Shown here: positions 28,283 through 35,568 of the stretch, in pieces
Layout: each line of letters starts with the position of its first letter
Numbering within the stretch: the stretch's first letter is position 1
NCBI GenBank assembly: GCA_020637395.1
Contig: JACJWA010000002.1
Coordinates: forward strand, 124,001-188,000
Reading direction: 5' to 3'
Length of the DNA: 64,000 nt
From: Calditrichota bacterium
Lineage (GTDB): Bacteria > Electryoneota > RPQS01
Made by a program: the position numbers and the translations under genes
The notes under the pieces: generated by a model
What the model was told of the DNA's origin: nothing
Databases searched by the model: none
What the model saw: only the letters and a program-made list of their open reading frames with translations

Positions 28283-28535
28283 TCGTCCTTCTGAACGAAG
28301 CACGCGCAGTGGAGTCTCCCCCCGGTCAAGTGCTTCACAAGCACTCCTGGGGATAAAAGGGGGGTCAAACTCAAGTGACAGTTGAAAATGCCCAAGAGTC
28401 CAACCTCCCCGAGCAGGGTCTCCAGACCCCGCCGGAATCTCAAGCCCCTTTCTGACTTCATACCTCATACCTCTTACCTCTTTTCTTCTCCGCCTTCATA
28501 TTTCTGACTTCTGACTTCATACTTCTGACTTTTCT
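28283..28535. repeat. Repeat block after FG-GAP genes (families G, A and T)
   Basis: Contains a decayed family G element (CGTCCTTCTGAACGAAGCAC, about 28283-28302), a GTGCTTCACAAGCAC hairpin (28330-28344), a short-loop family A copy (28407-28439) and family T words (28453-28535). The gap 28256-28625 has no gene. Confidence 0.82.
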
Positions 28536-28549
28536 CCGCCTCCCCTCCC

Positions 28550-28582
28550 AAAAAAAACGGGCGCCCAAAGGCCACCCGTTTT
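28550..28582 (-). terminator. Terminator downstream of yceI-like gene
   Basis: On the minus strand, AAAACGGG and CCCGTTTT pair around GGCC/GGGC, followed by a run of Ts. It lies about 45 nt after the yceI stop codon, with a family B hairpin between. Confidence 0.65.
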
Positions 28583-28593
28583 CCAAAAGTGCG

Positions 28594-28625
28594 CGTCAGC
28601 ACACTGGGTCCAGCGTCTACGCTGG
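28594..28625. repeat. Family B hairpin abutting the yceI stop codon
   Basis: Single copy with stem CCAGCGT/ACGCTGG (28610-28625) and centre CT. The hairpin starts immediately after the TAA of the minus-strand gene. Confidence 0.88.
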
Positions 28626-29219
28626 TTAGCTGGTCGGACGATTCAGCTCCAGCTCAATTTCGATCTGCACTTCATCGCCAACCACCACGCCGCCCGCGTC
28701 GAGGTTCTTGTTCCAGCTCACTCCGAAGTCCTGACGGTTGATCGTGGTCTTGGCTGTGCCGCCGACGATGTTCGCGCCGCCCCACGGAGACGGAATCTCC
28801 TGATTGAAGCCTTCGATGTCAAACGTAACTTCCTTCGTCACGCCGTGCATCGTCATATCGCCCGTCAGTTTCGCCTTGCCCGGGCCCGTCTGCTCGGCCT
28901 TCTTCGACACAAACGTGATCGTCGGGTATTTCTCGGCGTCAAAGAAGTCGGCGCCCTTCAGATGTTCGTCGCGCTTTTCTTCCTTCGTGTCAATCGAGCC
29001 GACCTGCACCGTGAAGTTTGCCGCGAGCGTCGAGAGGTTCGCAGGGTCAAAGCTTGCCGTGCCCTCAAAATCCTTGAACTCGCCGCGCGTCGTGGACACC
29101 ACAAGGTGCTTCACGCCGAATCCCACCGAAGAGTGCACCTTATCGAGCGTCCAATCATACGCGAACGAGGTGGACGCGCTCGCGACCAGCACCAAAACCA
29201 GCAAACGAAGTGTCTTCAT
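28626..29219 (-). CDS. YceI family periplasmic lipid-binding protein
   Basis: 197-aa secreted lipocalin-like protein. YceI proteins bind polyprenyl or other amphiphilic chains in a beta-barrel. Signal peptide MKTLRLLVLVLVASASTSFA, then the family hallmarks YDWTLDKVHSSVGFGVKHL, SFDPANLSTLAANFTVQVGS, KRDEHLKGADFFDAEKYPTI and a C-terminal INRQDFGVSWN. The start at 29219 lies 7 nt after GGGAGA; an upstream in-frame ATG would precede this site. A marR gene lies upstream on the same strand, a pairing seen in many bacteria, so MarR control is plausible. Confidence 0.93.
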   Translation of the reverse strand: MKTLRLLVLVLVASASTSFAYDWTLDKVHSSVGFGVKHLVVSTTRGEFKDFEGTASFDPANLSTLAANFTVQVGSIDTKEEKRDEHLKGADFFDAEKYPTITFVSKKAEQTGPGKAKLTGDMTMHGVTKEVTFDIEGFNQEIPSPWGGANIVGGTAKTTINRQDFGVSWNKNLDAGGVVVGDEVQIEIELELNRPTS

Positions 29220-29293
29220 GGATCTTCTCCCTGAATGTGTGTTGTGAAACAATCAATCTATTCGTCTATGCAATCAATCTCGTCCAAATCAAT

Positions 29294-29430
29294 CCCCCAA
29301 GCGAGGTGTAACGCAGTACTTAACAAGCACCCCGCCGGAATCTCAAGCCCCCTTCATACCTCATACCTCATACCTCATACCTTCTCTTCCGCCTTCATAT
29401 TTCTCCCCCATCCCCCACCCCTCATCCCTT
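29294..29430. repeat. Family A (degenerate) plus family T block between yceI and marR
   Basis: A decayed long-loop family A copy (29294-29342, ACTTAACAAGCAC then CCCGCCGGAATC) followed by TTCATACCTCATACC words. Confidence 0.75.
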
Positions 29431-29886
29431 AAACGTCTCCGCCGAGTTCTGCCCCACCTGTTTCAAAAACTCCGCCATCTTCTCCTGTTCAAACGGCGAC
29501 AGCACTACCATCGCTTGCGTAATCGCGGTCACAATCTCTGGAAACACCTTCCGGATATACGCATCGCCTTCGCGCGTTAGCCGCACCCACACGAAGCGCC
29601 GGTCATCGGTCGAGCGTTCGCGCGTGATCAGTCCGCGCTTTTCCAGATTGTCCACCACCAGCGTGATGTTTCCGCTGCTCTTCAGGAGCTTCTGCCCGAG
29701 TTCATTTTGATGCAATTCCCCGAGGTGCATCAGCGCCTCAAGTATTCCGAACTGACTAACCGTCAGTTTGTGCGGCGCGAGGGCGCGGGTCACGCGCGCG
29801 GTCACGGAGTCTGCGGCTCGCATCAGCTTGATGTACGCATCCAGCGCACGAATCTCTGACGCGGTTCCAGTGTGCTTGGTTCCCAT
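29422..29886 (-). CDS. MarR-family transcriptional regulator
   Basis: 154-aa winged-helix dimer repressor. The core holds helix-turn-helix LTVSQFGILEALMHLGELHQ, GQKLLKSSGNITLVVDNLEKRGLITRE and the wing STDDRRFVWVRLTREG, followed by the C-terminal dimerisation helix. It is typical of regulators that sense phenolic, oxidative or organic-acid signals. The gene is followed on the same strand by yceI and preceded by a strong inverted repeat at 29968-29993, with a half site TCTATTCC at 29932-29939 near its own promoter. Autoregulation is therefore likely. The ligand is unknown. Confidence 0.92.
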   Translation of the reverse strand: MGTKHTGTASEIRALDAYIKLMRAADSVTARVTRALAPHKLTVSQFGILEALMHLGELHQNELGQKLLKSSGNITLVVDNLEKRGLITRERSTDDRRFVWVRLTREGDAYIRKVFPEIVTAITQAMVVLSPFEQEKMAEFLKQVGQNSAETFKG

Positions 29887-29967
29887 ATTCCGCCAACATT
29901 AATTTGATAAACACTAAAATAATAAAATTTATCTATTCCGCAAGTCTTCCAAATCTGCACAAAAAAC

Positions 29968-29993
29968 AAAGGAATAGATTTCTCTATTCCTTT
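29968..29993. promoter_or_regulatory. Candidate MarR operator (perfect 11-bp inverted repeat)
   Basis: AAAGGAATAGA-TTTC-TCTATTCCTTT, 82 bp upstream of the marR start. The core GGAATAGA recurs once at 29932-29939, inside a possible promoter (TTGCGG as -35 on the minus strand). Confidence 0.55.
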
Positions 29994-30064
29994 GATGAAT
30001 TTCGATGACCCGCAAAAGGGTCAATTATTCTCTATGAGGCCATGCCTCTCAGCTTGACATTAAG

Positions 30065-31150
30065 CTATTTTTCCGGCCTCCGCAGAACACTCCGCTCAAG
30101 CGTCGCCACGCTCGTCTGTCCGCACAGGGCCATCGTCACTTTCAGGTCATGTAAAAGCAGATCCACACAGTCTTTAACTCCCTGCGCTCCGTGCGCGGCC
30201 AAAGCCCAGACAAACGGCCGCCCGATCATCACCGCAGTCGCTCCCAGGGCCAGCGCCTTGAAAATGTCTGTCCCGCGCCGGATTCCGCCGTCCAGCAAAA
30301 TCGGCACGCGACCCTTTGTTTTTTCGACAATTCCCGGCAAAGCGGAGATCGTCGAAGGTGCCGTATCCAGATTCCGCGCTCCGTGATTGCTCACAAATAT
30401 TCCGTCCGCTCCGGCCTGAATCGCCAGCTCCACGTCGTCCGGATGCAGAATTCCTTTCAAAATCACCGGCACCCGCGCGACGGATTTCATCCATTCGATG
30501 TCTTTCCACTCGAGCTTCGGGCTGATCAGCGGATAATAGATCCCTTCGAGGTCCGTTCCGTGTCCGCGCACCAGAAGATCTTTCGGCAGCTCCTGCAGCA
30601 TTTCGCGCCGCACGTGATCGGGCAGCGTGAAGCCCGCTTCGGTTTCACGAATCCGGTTTCCCAGAACGGGCGTGTCAATCGTCACAATCAGCGCCTGCGC
30701 ACCGGCGTCTTGCGCGCGTTCGATCAGATGCTGAGTGAAGCCCCGGTCGCGCTGCACATAGAGCTGAAACCACAGCCGCGCATCGGGCACCTCGCGCGCG
30801 ATGGTTTCGATCGCAACGCTGGTCATCGTGCTGACCGAGAGCGTGCTGCCGGACAAGGCCGCGCCGCGCGCGCTGGCCAATTCTCCCTCGGGAGAAAACA
30901 GCTTATGATAGCCGACCGGCGCGAGCAGAATGGGGTGGGGGAGAGTCTGGCCGAAGAGCGGCACGCGCGTCTCAAGCTCGGACACATCACGCAAAAGCCT
31001 CGGCCAAAGTTCGATCCGGTCAAAGTCCAGCACATTCCGCGCGAGCGTCAGTTCATCACCCGCTCCCGCATCCAAATATTCCCACGCCATATGCGGCAGC
31101 ACGGCTTTCGCCTGCCTGGCATACTCGGAGATTCTCAAGATGGGGGACAC
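30065..31150 (-). CDS. FMN-dependent alpha-hydroxy-acid oxidase/dehydrogenase (lactate oxidase-like)
   Basis: 361-aa TIM-barrel flavoenzyme that oxidises (S)-2-hydroxy acids such as lactate to 2-oxo acids. Family landmarks are PILLAPVGYHKLFSPEGELA, WFQLYVQRD, ALIVTIDTPVLGNR, VILKGILHPDDV, the active site SNHGARNLD (catalytic His and substrate Arg kept; the usual Gly-Arg-Gln is Ala-Arg-Asn), and DGGIRRGTDIFKALALGA for FMN phosphate. Length fits lactate oxidase or glycolate oxidase-type members. I place the start at GTG 31150, where homology begins; there is no good Shine-Dalgarno sequence because repeat DNA comes right up to the codon. A promoter lies at 31474-31502. Substrate cannot be fixed. 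Confidence 0.88.
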   Translation of the reverse strand: MSPILRISEYARQAKAVLPHMAWEYLDAGAGDELTLARNVLDFDRIELWPRLLRDVSELETRVPLFGQTLPHPILLAPVGYHKLFSPEGELASARGAALSGSTLSVSTMTSVAIETIAREVPDARLWFQLYVQRDRGFTQHLIERAQDAGAQALIVTIDTPVLGNRIRETEAGFTLPDHVRREMLQELPKDLLVRGHGTDLEGIYYPLISPKLEWKDIEWMKSVARVPVILKGILHPDDVELAIQAGADGIFVSNHGARNLDTAPSTISALPGIVEKTKGRVPILLDGGIRRGTDIFKALALGATAVMIGRPFVWALAAHGAQGVKDCVDLLLHDLKVTMALCGQTSVATLERSVLRRPEK

Positions 31151-31154
31151 GGGG

Positions 31155-31280
31155 GAGATATGAAGTATGAAATATGAAATATGAAGGCGGAAGCGGATTC
31201 CGGCAGGGAACCGCTACGTGCTTGTCAAGCACTGCGCTAAATTGCTTCACTTCGTTCGAGCGCAGGCCCTGCTCGGCGCG
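31155..31280. repeat. Family T then reverse-orientation family A repeat upstream of hydroxy-acid oxidase
   Basis: TATGAAGTATGAAATATGAA words (31160-31190) followed by a family A copy in reverse orientation (31196-31277) whose loop contains GTGCTTGTCAAGCAC. Confidence 0.82.
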
Positions 31281-31390
31281 GGGGGAAGGCGGGTCGTCTG
31301 TTGTAGTGGTGTTCGTGTTCCCGGTACCCGGTACTTGAAGACGTGCCAGCGCGACAGATTCTTGCTGAGTCGCCGCCGCTCCGATCCCAT
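31247..31390 (-). other. Possible structured leader RNA or small basic ORF (47 aa)
   Basis: Between the promoter at 31474-31502 and the oxidase start lies about 190 nt of unique, GC-rich DNA with several short hairpins (for example ATCCC/GGGAT and GGTACC repeats). It also holds an open frame, ATG at 31390 to TGA at 31247, encoding a very basic peptide beginning MGSERRRLSKNLSRWHVFKY, with no Shine-Dalgarno sequence and a tail that runs into repeat DNA. I do not recognise it. It may be the leader of the oxidase mRNA, a small RNA, or chance. The gap 31391-31617 otherwise holds only the promoter. Confidence 0.25.
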
Positions 31391-31473
31391 TGAGGGGATG
31401 CGCGCTTCGGGCCGGACGGTTGGCCTATTCCGCCGGGTTCCTCCGTGGGAGCTTTGGATGGTTAGCTGTGCCT

Positions 31474-31502
31474 AATATACAACAGAAAAGCCAAGAAGTC
31501 AA
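31474..31502 (-). promoter_or_regulatory. Sigma-70-type promoter upstream of hydroxy-acid oxidase
   Basis: On the minus strand, -35 TTGACT (31497-31502), 17-bp spacer, -10 TATATT (31474-31479). It would give an unusually long leader of about 315 nt. Confidence 0.55.
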
Positions 31503-31617
31503 GAGATTGTGGTATTTTAGCGAACTTCCAACTATGTGTTCTTGCATAGTTTGGGCGAAGCACGGGGAATCGGGGAGGCAGGATGGGAACTTGCGGGCAA
31601 TCCTCACCGCGTCTGCT

Positions 31618-34600
31618 TCACTTGATCGGCCATTCAGGAATCGCCGCATCAATCTCTTTCATCAGTCGAATCGTTTCACCCAGCGCCATTACCGTCTTTT
31701 CATAGTGTTTGAGATCATCCAGCGTCAGAGTCCGTTTGGCCTTCGCGCGATCTTTGAGCCACTTCTCGCACACCTGATAGCCGCCGATGTGAAACTCCCA
31801 TACTTCCTGCGGAATCGTCTCAAAATACTGCGTCTTGTTGATGTACACCCGCCCGTGCTGCTCGTCATAGCGAATCTTCTCGCACAAATTATCGCCCGGC
31901 TCCGGAAAACGGATCGGCGTATCATGCAAGCTCGGATGTTCGAGCAAATGATACTGCGCGAGTTCGTGTCCCAGCGGCACCAGATTCGCGAACAGCTTCA
32001 CATCCGACGTGAGCGGCACGCGCGGAAAATCAATCTTCAAAAACTCCTTATACCGTTCCCGGTACGTCGGCGCATGAAAGATCGCATAGATATAATAGAA
32101 GACATCCTCGGGGCCAAACAGACCCCCATCCGTTCCCCGAGACCCCCTTCTAATTCCCCCGTTTACGGGGGAAGGCCGGAGTTCCCCTCCGTTTACGGGG
32201 GGGGTAGGGGGGGTCTGAATACACTTGCCTATGGATTCCAACACACCGTCCAATCCCTTGAGCACCGCGCTATTGCTGAATCTCAAAACTGTCAGTCCAA
32301 GCGAGCGCATGTGCTCATCTCTTGCAAGATCGTACGACACTGCCTCATCCGACGCATGCGTATCGCCATCAACCTCTATCACGAGTTGCAAGGCCGAGCA
32401 GTAGAAATCTGCTATGAACGGACCAATGGGATGCTGCCTGCGGAATGTGACACCAAGCTTGTCTGATTTCAAGGCAAGCCATAGTTTCTTTTCTGCGGCA
32501 GAAGGGTCTTTACGCATTTCATTGGCGAATTGCCAATGCGTTTTGGGAATACTCTTCCAGTTTAGTCCCGCTTTGGCTCCGCTTTCCAGACCCCCCCTAA
32601 CCCCCCCGTAAACGGAGGGGGACCATAAGCTCCCCTCTTCCACAAACGTCAACCCCAGCTTCTCCCCAAACTCCTTCACAAACTTCGCATCCAAATTAGG
32701 TCTGCGAGGCGAGCCGTCCTCGGGGTAAAGGTAGAGAGGGAAAAGGTAGTTAACTTCTTTCATTGAGACGGTATGGTGGGTAGAAATCTGTCTCGTGCAT
32801 AAGACGTGCTCAAAGCCGCGACCGATTTCAACCGTCCGAGTCGTAGAGAGCGCCAGATTCTCTCCCGCAAGCATGTGACGCATGACCTCTTCACGTGGAT
32901 AACACATGAATCCCCGACTCTTGCCTGTGTAGTACGCCTGTCGGCTGTCAAAAGGTCTATACAAGAGAGGTGTTACATAATCAGGCTGAACTCCCGACTC
33001 CAAAACGTCTTGTTGCGCCCATTCCACGCGCCAATCGCGGACATCTGCACCCAAGTCAAATGATGCCCGCGCCTCTTCAACACCCATTTCTGAAAACCGT
33101 CTCGCCGTTTCAAATGCATCTTCAGCATTCCAATGTACAACAAGATCGTCACGCGCAGTCACGATCCCAACTGAGTTCTGTTCAAACACTTTTTGAATAG
33201 ACTTCTCTTGATTATACTCGGCCTCGGCATCAGAATCTTGCTCTGTAAACAAATAGAATGGCTTACTAGGTTCAAGCGTGGTCCACTCTGTATTGGAATG
33301 GTCATGTGCGCCAAGCCAGTCATACTTCACCTCCCGCTTTCCCCACACGTCTGCGCGGTGCACGCGTTTCCCTAAGTCTTCGTCATTCTTTCGGGTTTTT
33401 ACAAAGACGCCGATTGTCACACCTTGCATTATGTCGAACACATTCTCATCTTTTCCGCCGTCAGGCGCTGTTTCCCGCTTTTTGCTATTACCGTGCAAAT
33501 CCAGAACAAATATGTCGTCGAATGAAGTTTGAAGGCTTCGCCTCATTCCCCTGAACGTTGGATTGTCCAGATAACTGTGATTTGTGATGAATGCCAGAAT
33601 GCCTTTGGCGGGTTGGTCGTCAAGATGCATCTCCGCTATTCTCCATTGGCCGTATCGAAGGAACTTCACATAGTCATCTTGAAGCCACTTTGGATTCTTC
33701 TCGTTGAGTGGCCTGCCGTCAACACGGTAATATGTCCGAAGCTTTTCGCCAATAAAGGATGGTCGCGTTACCTTCCTTCCTACAATGATTTCAGTAATCT
33801 CGCTACGATTCGCGGAATGCCCCGCATATGGTGGATTGCCTAGCACAACCATAATGGGCAATCTGTTCTTGATGGTTGCCGCAGCATTGGTTTCCTGTGT
33901 AATGATGCGCATTGAACCAAAGAACTGTTCAGCTTTGTGAAACGACTCTTCCAAGCTATTCGTCAAATACACATTGAGCCGCTCGTCCTTGTCAAACTCG
34001 TACCCCCACTTCTTCCGCAACGCATCGCTCTCAAGGTCGTGCCCCGCAAGCTGCATCGCTAATTTCAAATGCGCCACCGCATAGGGAGCCATCTGCAACT
34101 CAAATCCGTAGATGCGCGGAATGAGCTGCTCCTTCACAAACGCCTGCCATTCCCCCGCGCGGTTCTGCTCCATGAACCGATTGCGAATCAAGTCCACAAC
34201 GCTATACAAAAACGTTCCCGTCCCGCACGCCGGATCAAGAATCAGCACCTTCGGCAGTGTCTTCTTGACAAACTTGTCTCCCTCTTTCACTTCCACTTCA
34301 ATCGTCGAAGTGTCCGCCAACCCGTCTTTCAAGCCGAATTTTTCTTTCAGCAGAATATCCACCGACCGCACAATATAGGAAACTACAGGCTCGGGCGTAT
34401 AATACACACCGCGCCGCTTACGCTCTTTCGGATCATATTCCGAAAGAAACGTCTCATAAAAGTGCAGAATCGGGTCTTCCTGTTTCGTTCGCTTGCCAAA
34501 CTGCGCCAGCACCGCGCCGATGTCCGTGTGCGCCAGAACAGCAGTCAAGTCATCCACAAAGCCGATGAACGGCTCGTCTTCCAGCGCGGTCGAGTGCATC

Positions 34601-35415
34601 GTCTCAAACAGATTCCGCAAAAACGGATTGCTCTTGGGAATTTCGTGGGCGGCGGCGGTGCGGGTGAACGCTACCCCGACCCCATCCCCCTGCCCCTTCC
34701 CCGTAAACGGAGAAGGGGAGGCAGAAGCGTGGTGGATTCTAGCGGCGAAAAGGCCATAGCCTAATGTTTGCGCAAACATGTCGGCAAACTGCGCATTGGT
34801 GATATCCGGCAGCAGCGTCCGCTCAAACGCCGATTTCAAATCCTGCATCAGTTCAGAGGCGCCATTCTGCGCAAAGGCGTTCGAAATCATTCCGTCAATG
34901 TTCTTGCACAGACCGGCCATTTTTGCGGCCAGCTCCTTCGGGCTGCAGATGTCCTCGACCGGGTGATTAAGAAACGAGCTCAGTAGATTGAGAAGCTGCT
35001 CTTCGCCATCCGCCTCGAGTTTGACTTTCCCGTTCTTGACTTTGGCGAGCGAGACGGTCAGTCTGTTCTTTCCATCCACGAACCACCGGAACTCAAGGTA
35101 GTCCGTCAGAATCAGGTTCGACAGGCGTTTGTAGCGCTGAAGCTGTTCGGACTTCTCCGTCGCGTCGAGCTTGTCTCCAACGTCCTTCGTCTCGATATAG
35201 CCCAACGGCAGATAGTGACCGCGCGCGATCGTTTTGCGGATCACAAGGTCCGGCGAACCGACATGAATGCGCTTCGGCTCGTTCAGGACCTGCAGCTCTG
35301 GCCCGAGCGCTTTGATCAGTGCCTCGAGCGTAGAGCGGTGCGTGTGTTCAGTCGTAAGGCCGGAATCGAGCGCTTTGGAGAGCGTCTTGACGTAGGTTTT
35401 GATCGCGTCGGACAA
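31618..35415 (-). CDS. Type ISP/IIG-like restriction-modification protein (N6-adenine methyltransferase) carrying an in-frame DUF559 nuclease insertion
   Basis: About 1265 aa. The N-terminal part resembles the nuclease-like start of these enzymes (IKTYVKTLSKALDSG, GSPDLVIRKTIARGHYLPLGYIETKD). The adenine methyltransferase domain has motif I LDPACGTGTFLYSV (about residue 395) and catalytic NPPY (about 525). The C-terminal specificity region (FGPEDVFYYIYAIFHAPTY and the rest) matches the type ISP C-terminal domain. Residues about 944-1066 are a separate DUF559 domain that splits a linker. A second repeat-derived insert (PSPFTGKGQGDGVG) lies near 34670-34735. I choose TTG 35413-35415 (GGAG 5 nt upstream) because homology starts there; the open frame to 35544 is repeat DNA. 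It should methylate DNA and restrict unmodified foreign DNA. No separate specificity or helicase gene is seen. Confidence 0.82.
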   Translation of the reverse strand: MSDAIKTYVKTLSKALDSGLTTEHTHRSTLEALIKALGPELQVLNEPKRIHVGSPDLVIRKTIARGHYLPLGYIETKDVGDKLDATEKSEQLQRYKRLSNLILTDYLEFRWFVDGKNRLTVSLAKVKNGKVKLEADGEEQLLNLLSSFLNHPVEDICSPKELAAKMAGLCKNIDGMISNAFAQNGASELMQDLKSAFERTLLPDITNAQFADMFAQTLGYGLFAARIHHASASPSPFTGKGQGDGVGVAFTRTAAAHEIPKSNPFLRNLFETMHSTALEDEPFIGFVDDLTAVLAHTDIGAVLAQFGKRTKQEDPILHFYETFLSEYDPKERKRRGVYYTPEPVVSYIVRSVDILLKEKFGLKDGLADTSTIEVEVKEGDKFVKKTLPKVLILDPACGTGTFLYSVVDLIRNRFMEQNRAGEWQAFVKEQLIPRIYGFELQMAPYAVAHLKLAMQLAGHDLESDALRKKWGYEFDKDERLNVYLTNSLEESFHKAEQFFGSMRIITQETNAAATIKNRLPIMVVLGNPPYAGHSANRSEITEIIVGRKVTRPSFIGEKLRTYYRVDGRPLNEKNPKWLQDDYVKFLRYGQWRIAEMHLDDQPAKGILAFITNHSYLDNPTFRGMRRSLQTSFDDIFVLDLHGNSKKRETAPDGGKDENVFDIMQGVTIGVFVKTRKNDEDLGKRVHRADVWGKREVKYDWLGAHDHSNTEWTTLEPSKPFYLFTEQDSDAEAEYNQEKSIQKVFEQNSVGIVTARDDLVVHWNAEDAFETARRFSEMGVEEARASFDLGADVRDWRVEWAQQDVLESGVQPDYVTPLLYRPFDSRQAYYTGKSRGFMCYPREEVMRHMLAGENLALSTTRTVEIGRGFEHVLCTRQISTHHTVSMKEVNYLFPLYLYPEDGSPRRPNLDAKFVKEFGEKLGLTFVEEGSLWSPSVYGGVRGGLESGAKAGLNWKSIPKTHWQFANEMRKDPSAAEKKLWLALKSDKLGVTFRRQHPIGPFIADFYCSALQLVIEVDGDTHASDEAVSYDLARDEHMRSLGLTVLRFSNSAVLKGLDGVLESIGKCIQTPPTPPVNGGELRPSPVNGGIRRGSRGTDGGLFGPEDVFYYIYAIFHAPTYRERYKEFLKIDFPRVPLTSDVKLFANLVPLGHELAQYHLLEHPSLHDTPIRFPEPGDNLCEKIRYDEQHGRVYINKTQYFETIPQEVWEFHIGGYQVCEKWLKDRAKAKRTLTLDDLKHYEKTVMALGETIRLMKEIDAAIPEWPIK
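32184..32620 (-). mobile_element. Putative mobile unit: DUF559 endonuclease module between 34-bp terminal inverted repeats
   Basis: The left end 32184-32217 and right end 32587-32620 are inverted repeats matching at 33 of 34 positions (C/G-rich, with a GTAAAC core). The 369 bp between them stay in the host reading frame and encode 123 residues of a Vsr-like DUF559 domain: ANEMRKDPSAAEKKLWLALK, FRRQHPIGPFIADFYCSALQ, LVIEVDGDTHASD, LGLTVLRFSNSAVL. More GC-rich hairpin units adjoin it at 32133-32183. The host protein continues with its conserved FGPEDVF segment right after. Mobility is inferred from structure only; no target-site duplication was identified. Confidence 0.6.
34670..34735. repeat. 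GC-rich hairpin repeat inserted in frame in the restriction-modification gene
   Basis: CCCCTTC-CCCGTAAACGG-AGAAGGGG forms a near-perfect hairpin sharing the GTAAAC core with the DUF559 element ends. Translated in the gene's frame it gives low-complexity PSPFTGKGQGDGVG, lying between otherwise family-like segments. Confidence 0.6.
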
Positions 35416-35533
35416 GGGAACTCCGATGGGGAGAGTATTGAATTTCCAGTTGGAGTAAGGTAGGCTGGAAAGGGGAGAATAGCAAGGGGCGCGGAGGATC
35501 GGCAAAGAAAAGCGCGGAGACTTTTCAAGCCTC

Positions 35534-35568
35534 CGCGCCAGCACACTTGGGTCCAGCGTCCACGCTGG
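35534..35568. repeat. Family B hairpin abutting the response regulator stop codon
   Basis: Stem CCAGCGT/ACGCTGG (35553-35568) with centre CC, immediately after the TAA of the minus-strand regulator. It is joined at its other side to the family A linker (TCAAGCCTCCGCGCCAGCAC). Confidence 0.88.

Noticed and set aside
28594..28625. Integron attC site, because the element sits right after a stop codon
   Set aside because: No attC core sites (RYYYAAC/GTTRRRY), no integrase, and the genes are not cassette-like.
35416..35546. Upstream start (35544) for the restriction-modification protein
   Set aside because: That part reads through repeat DNA and lacks family similarity; TTG at 35415 fits both the ribosome-binding site and the family start.
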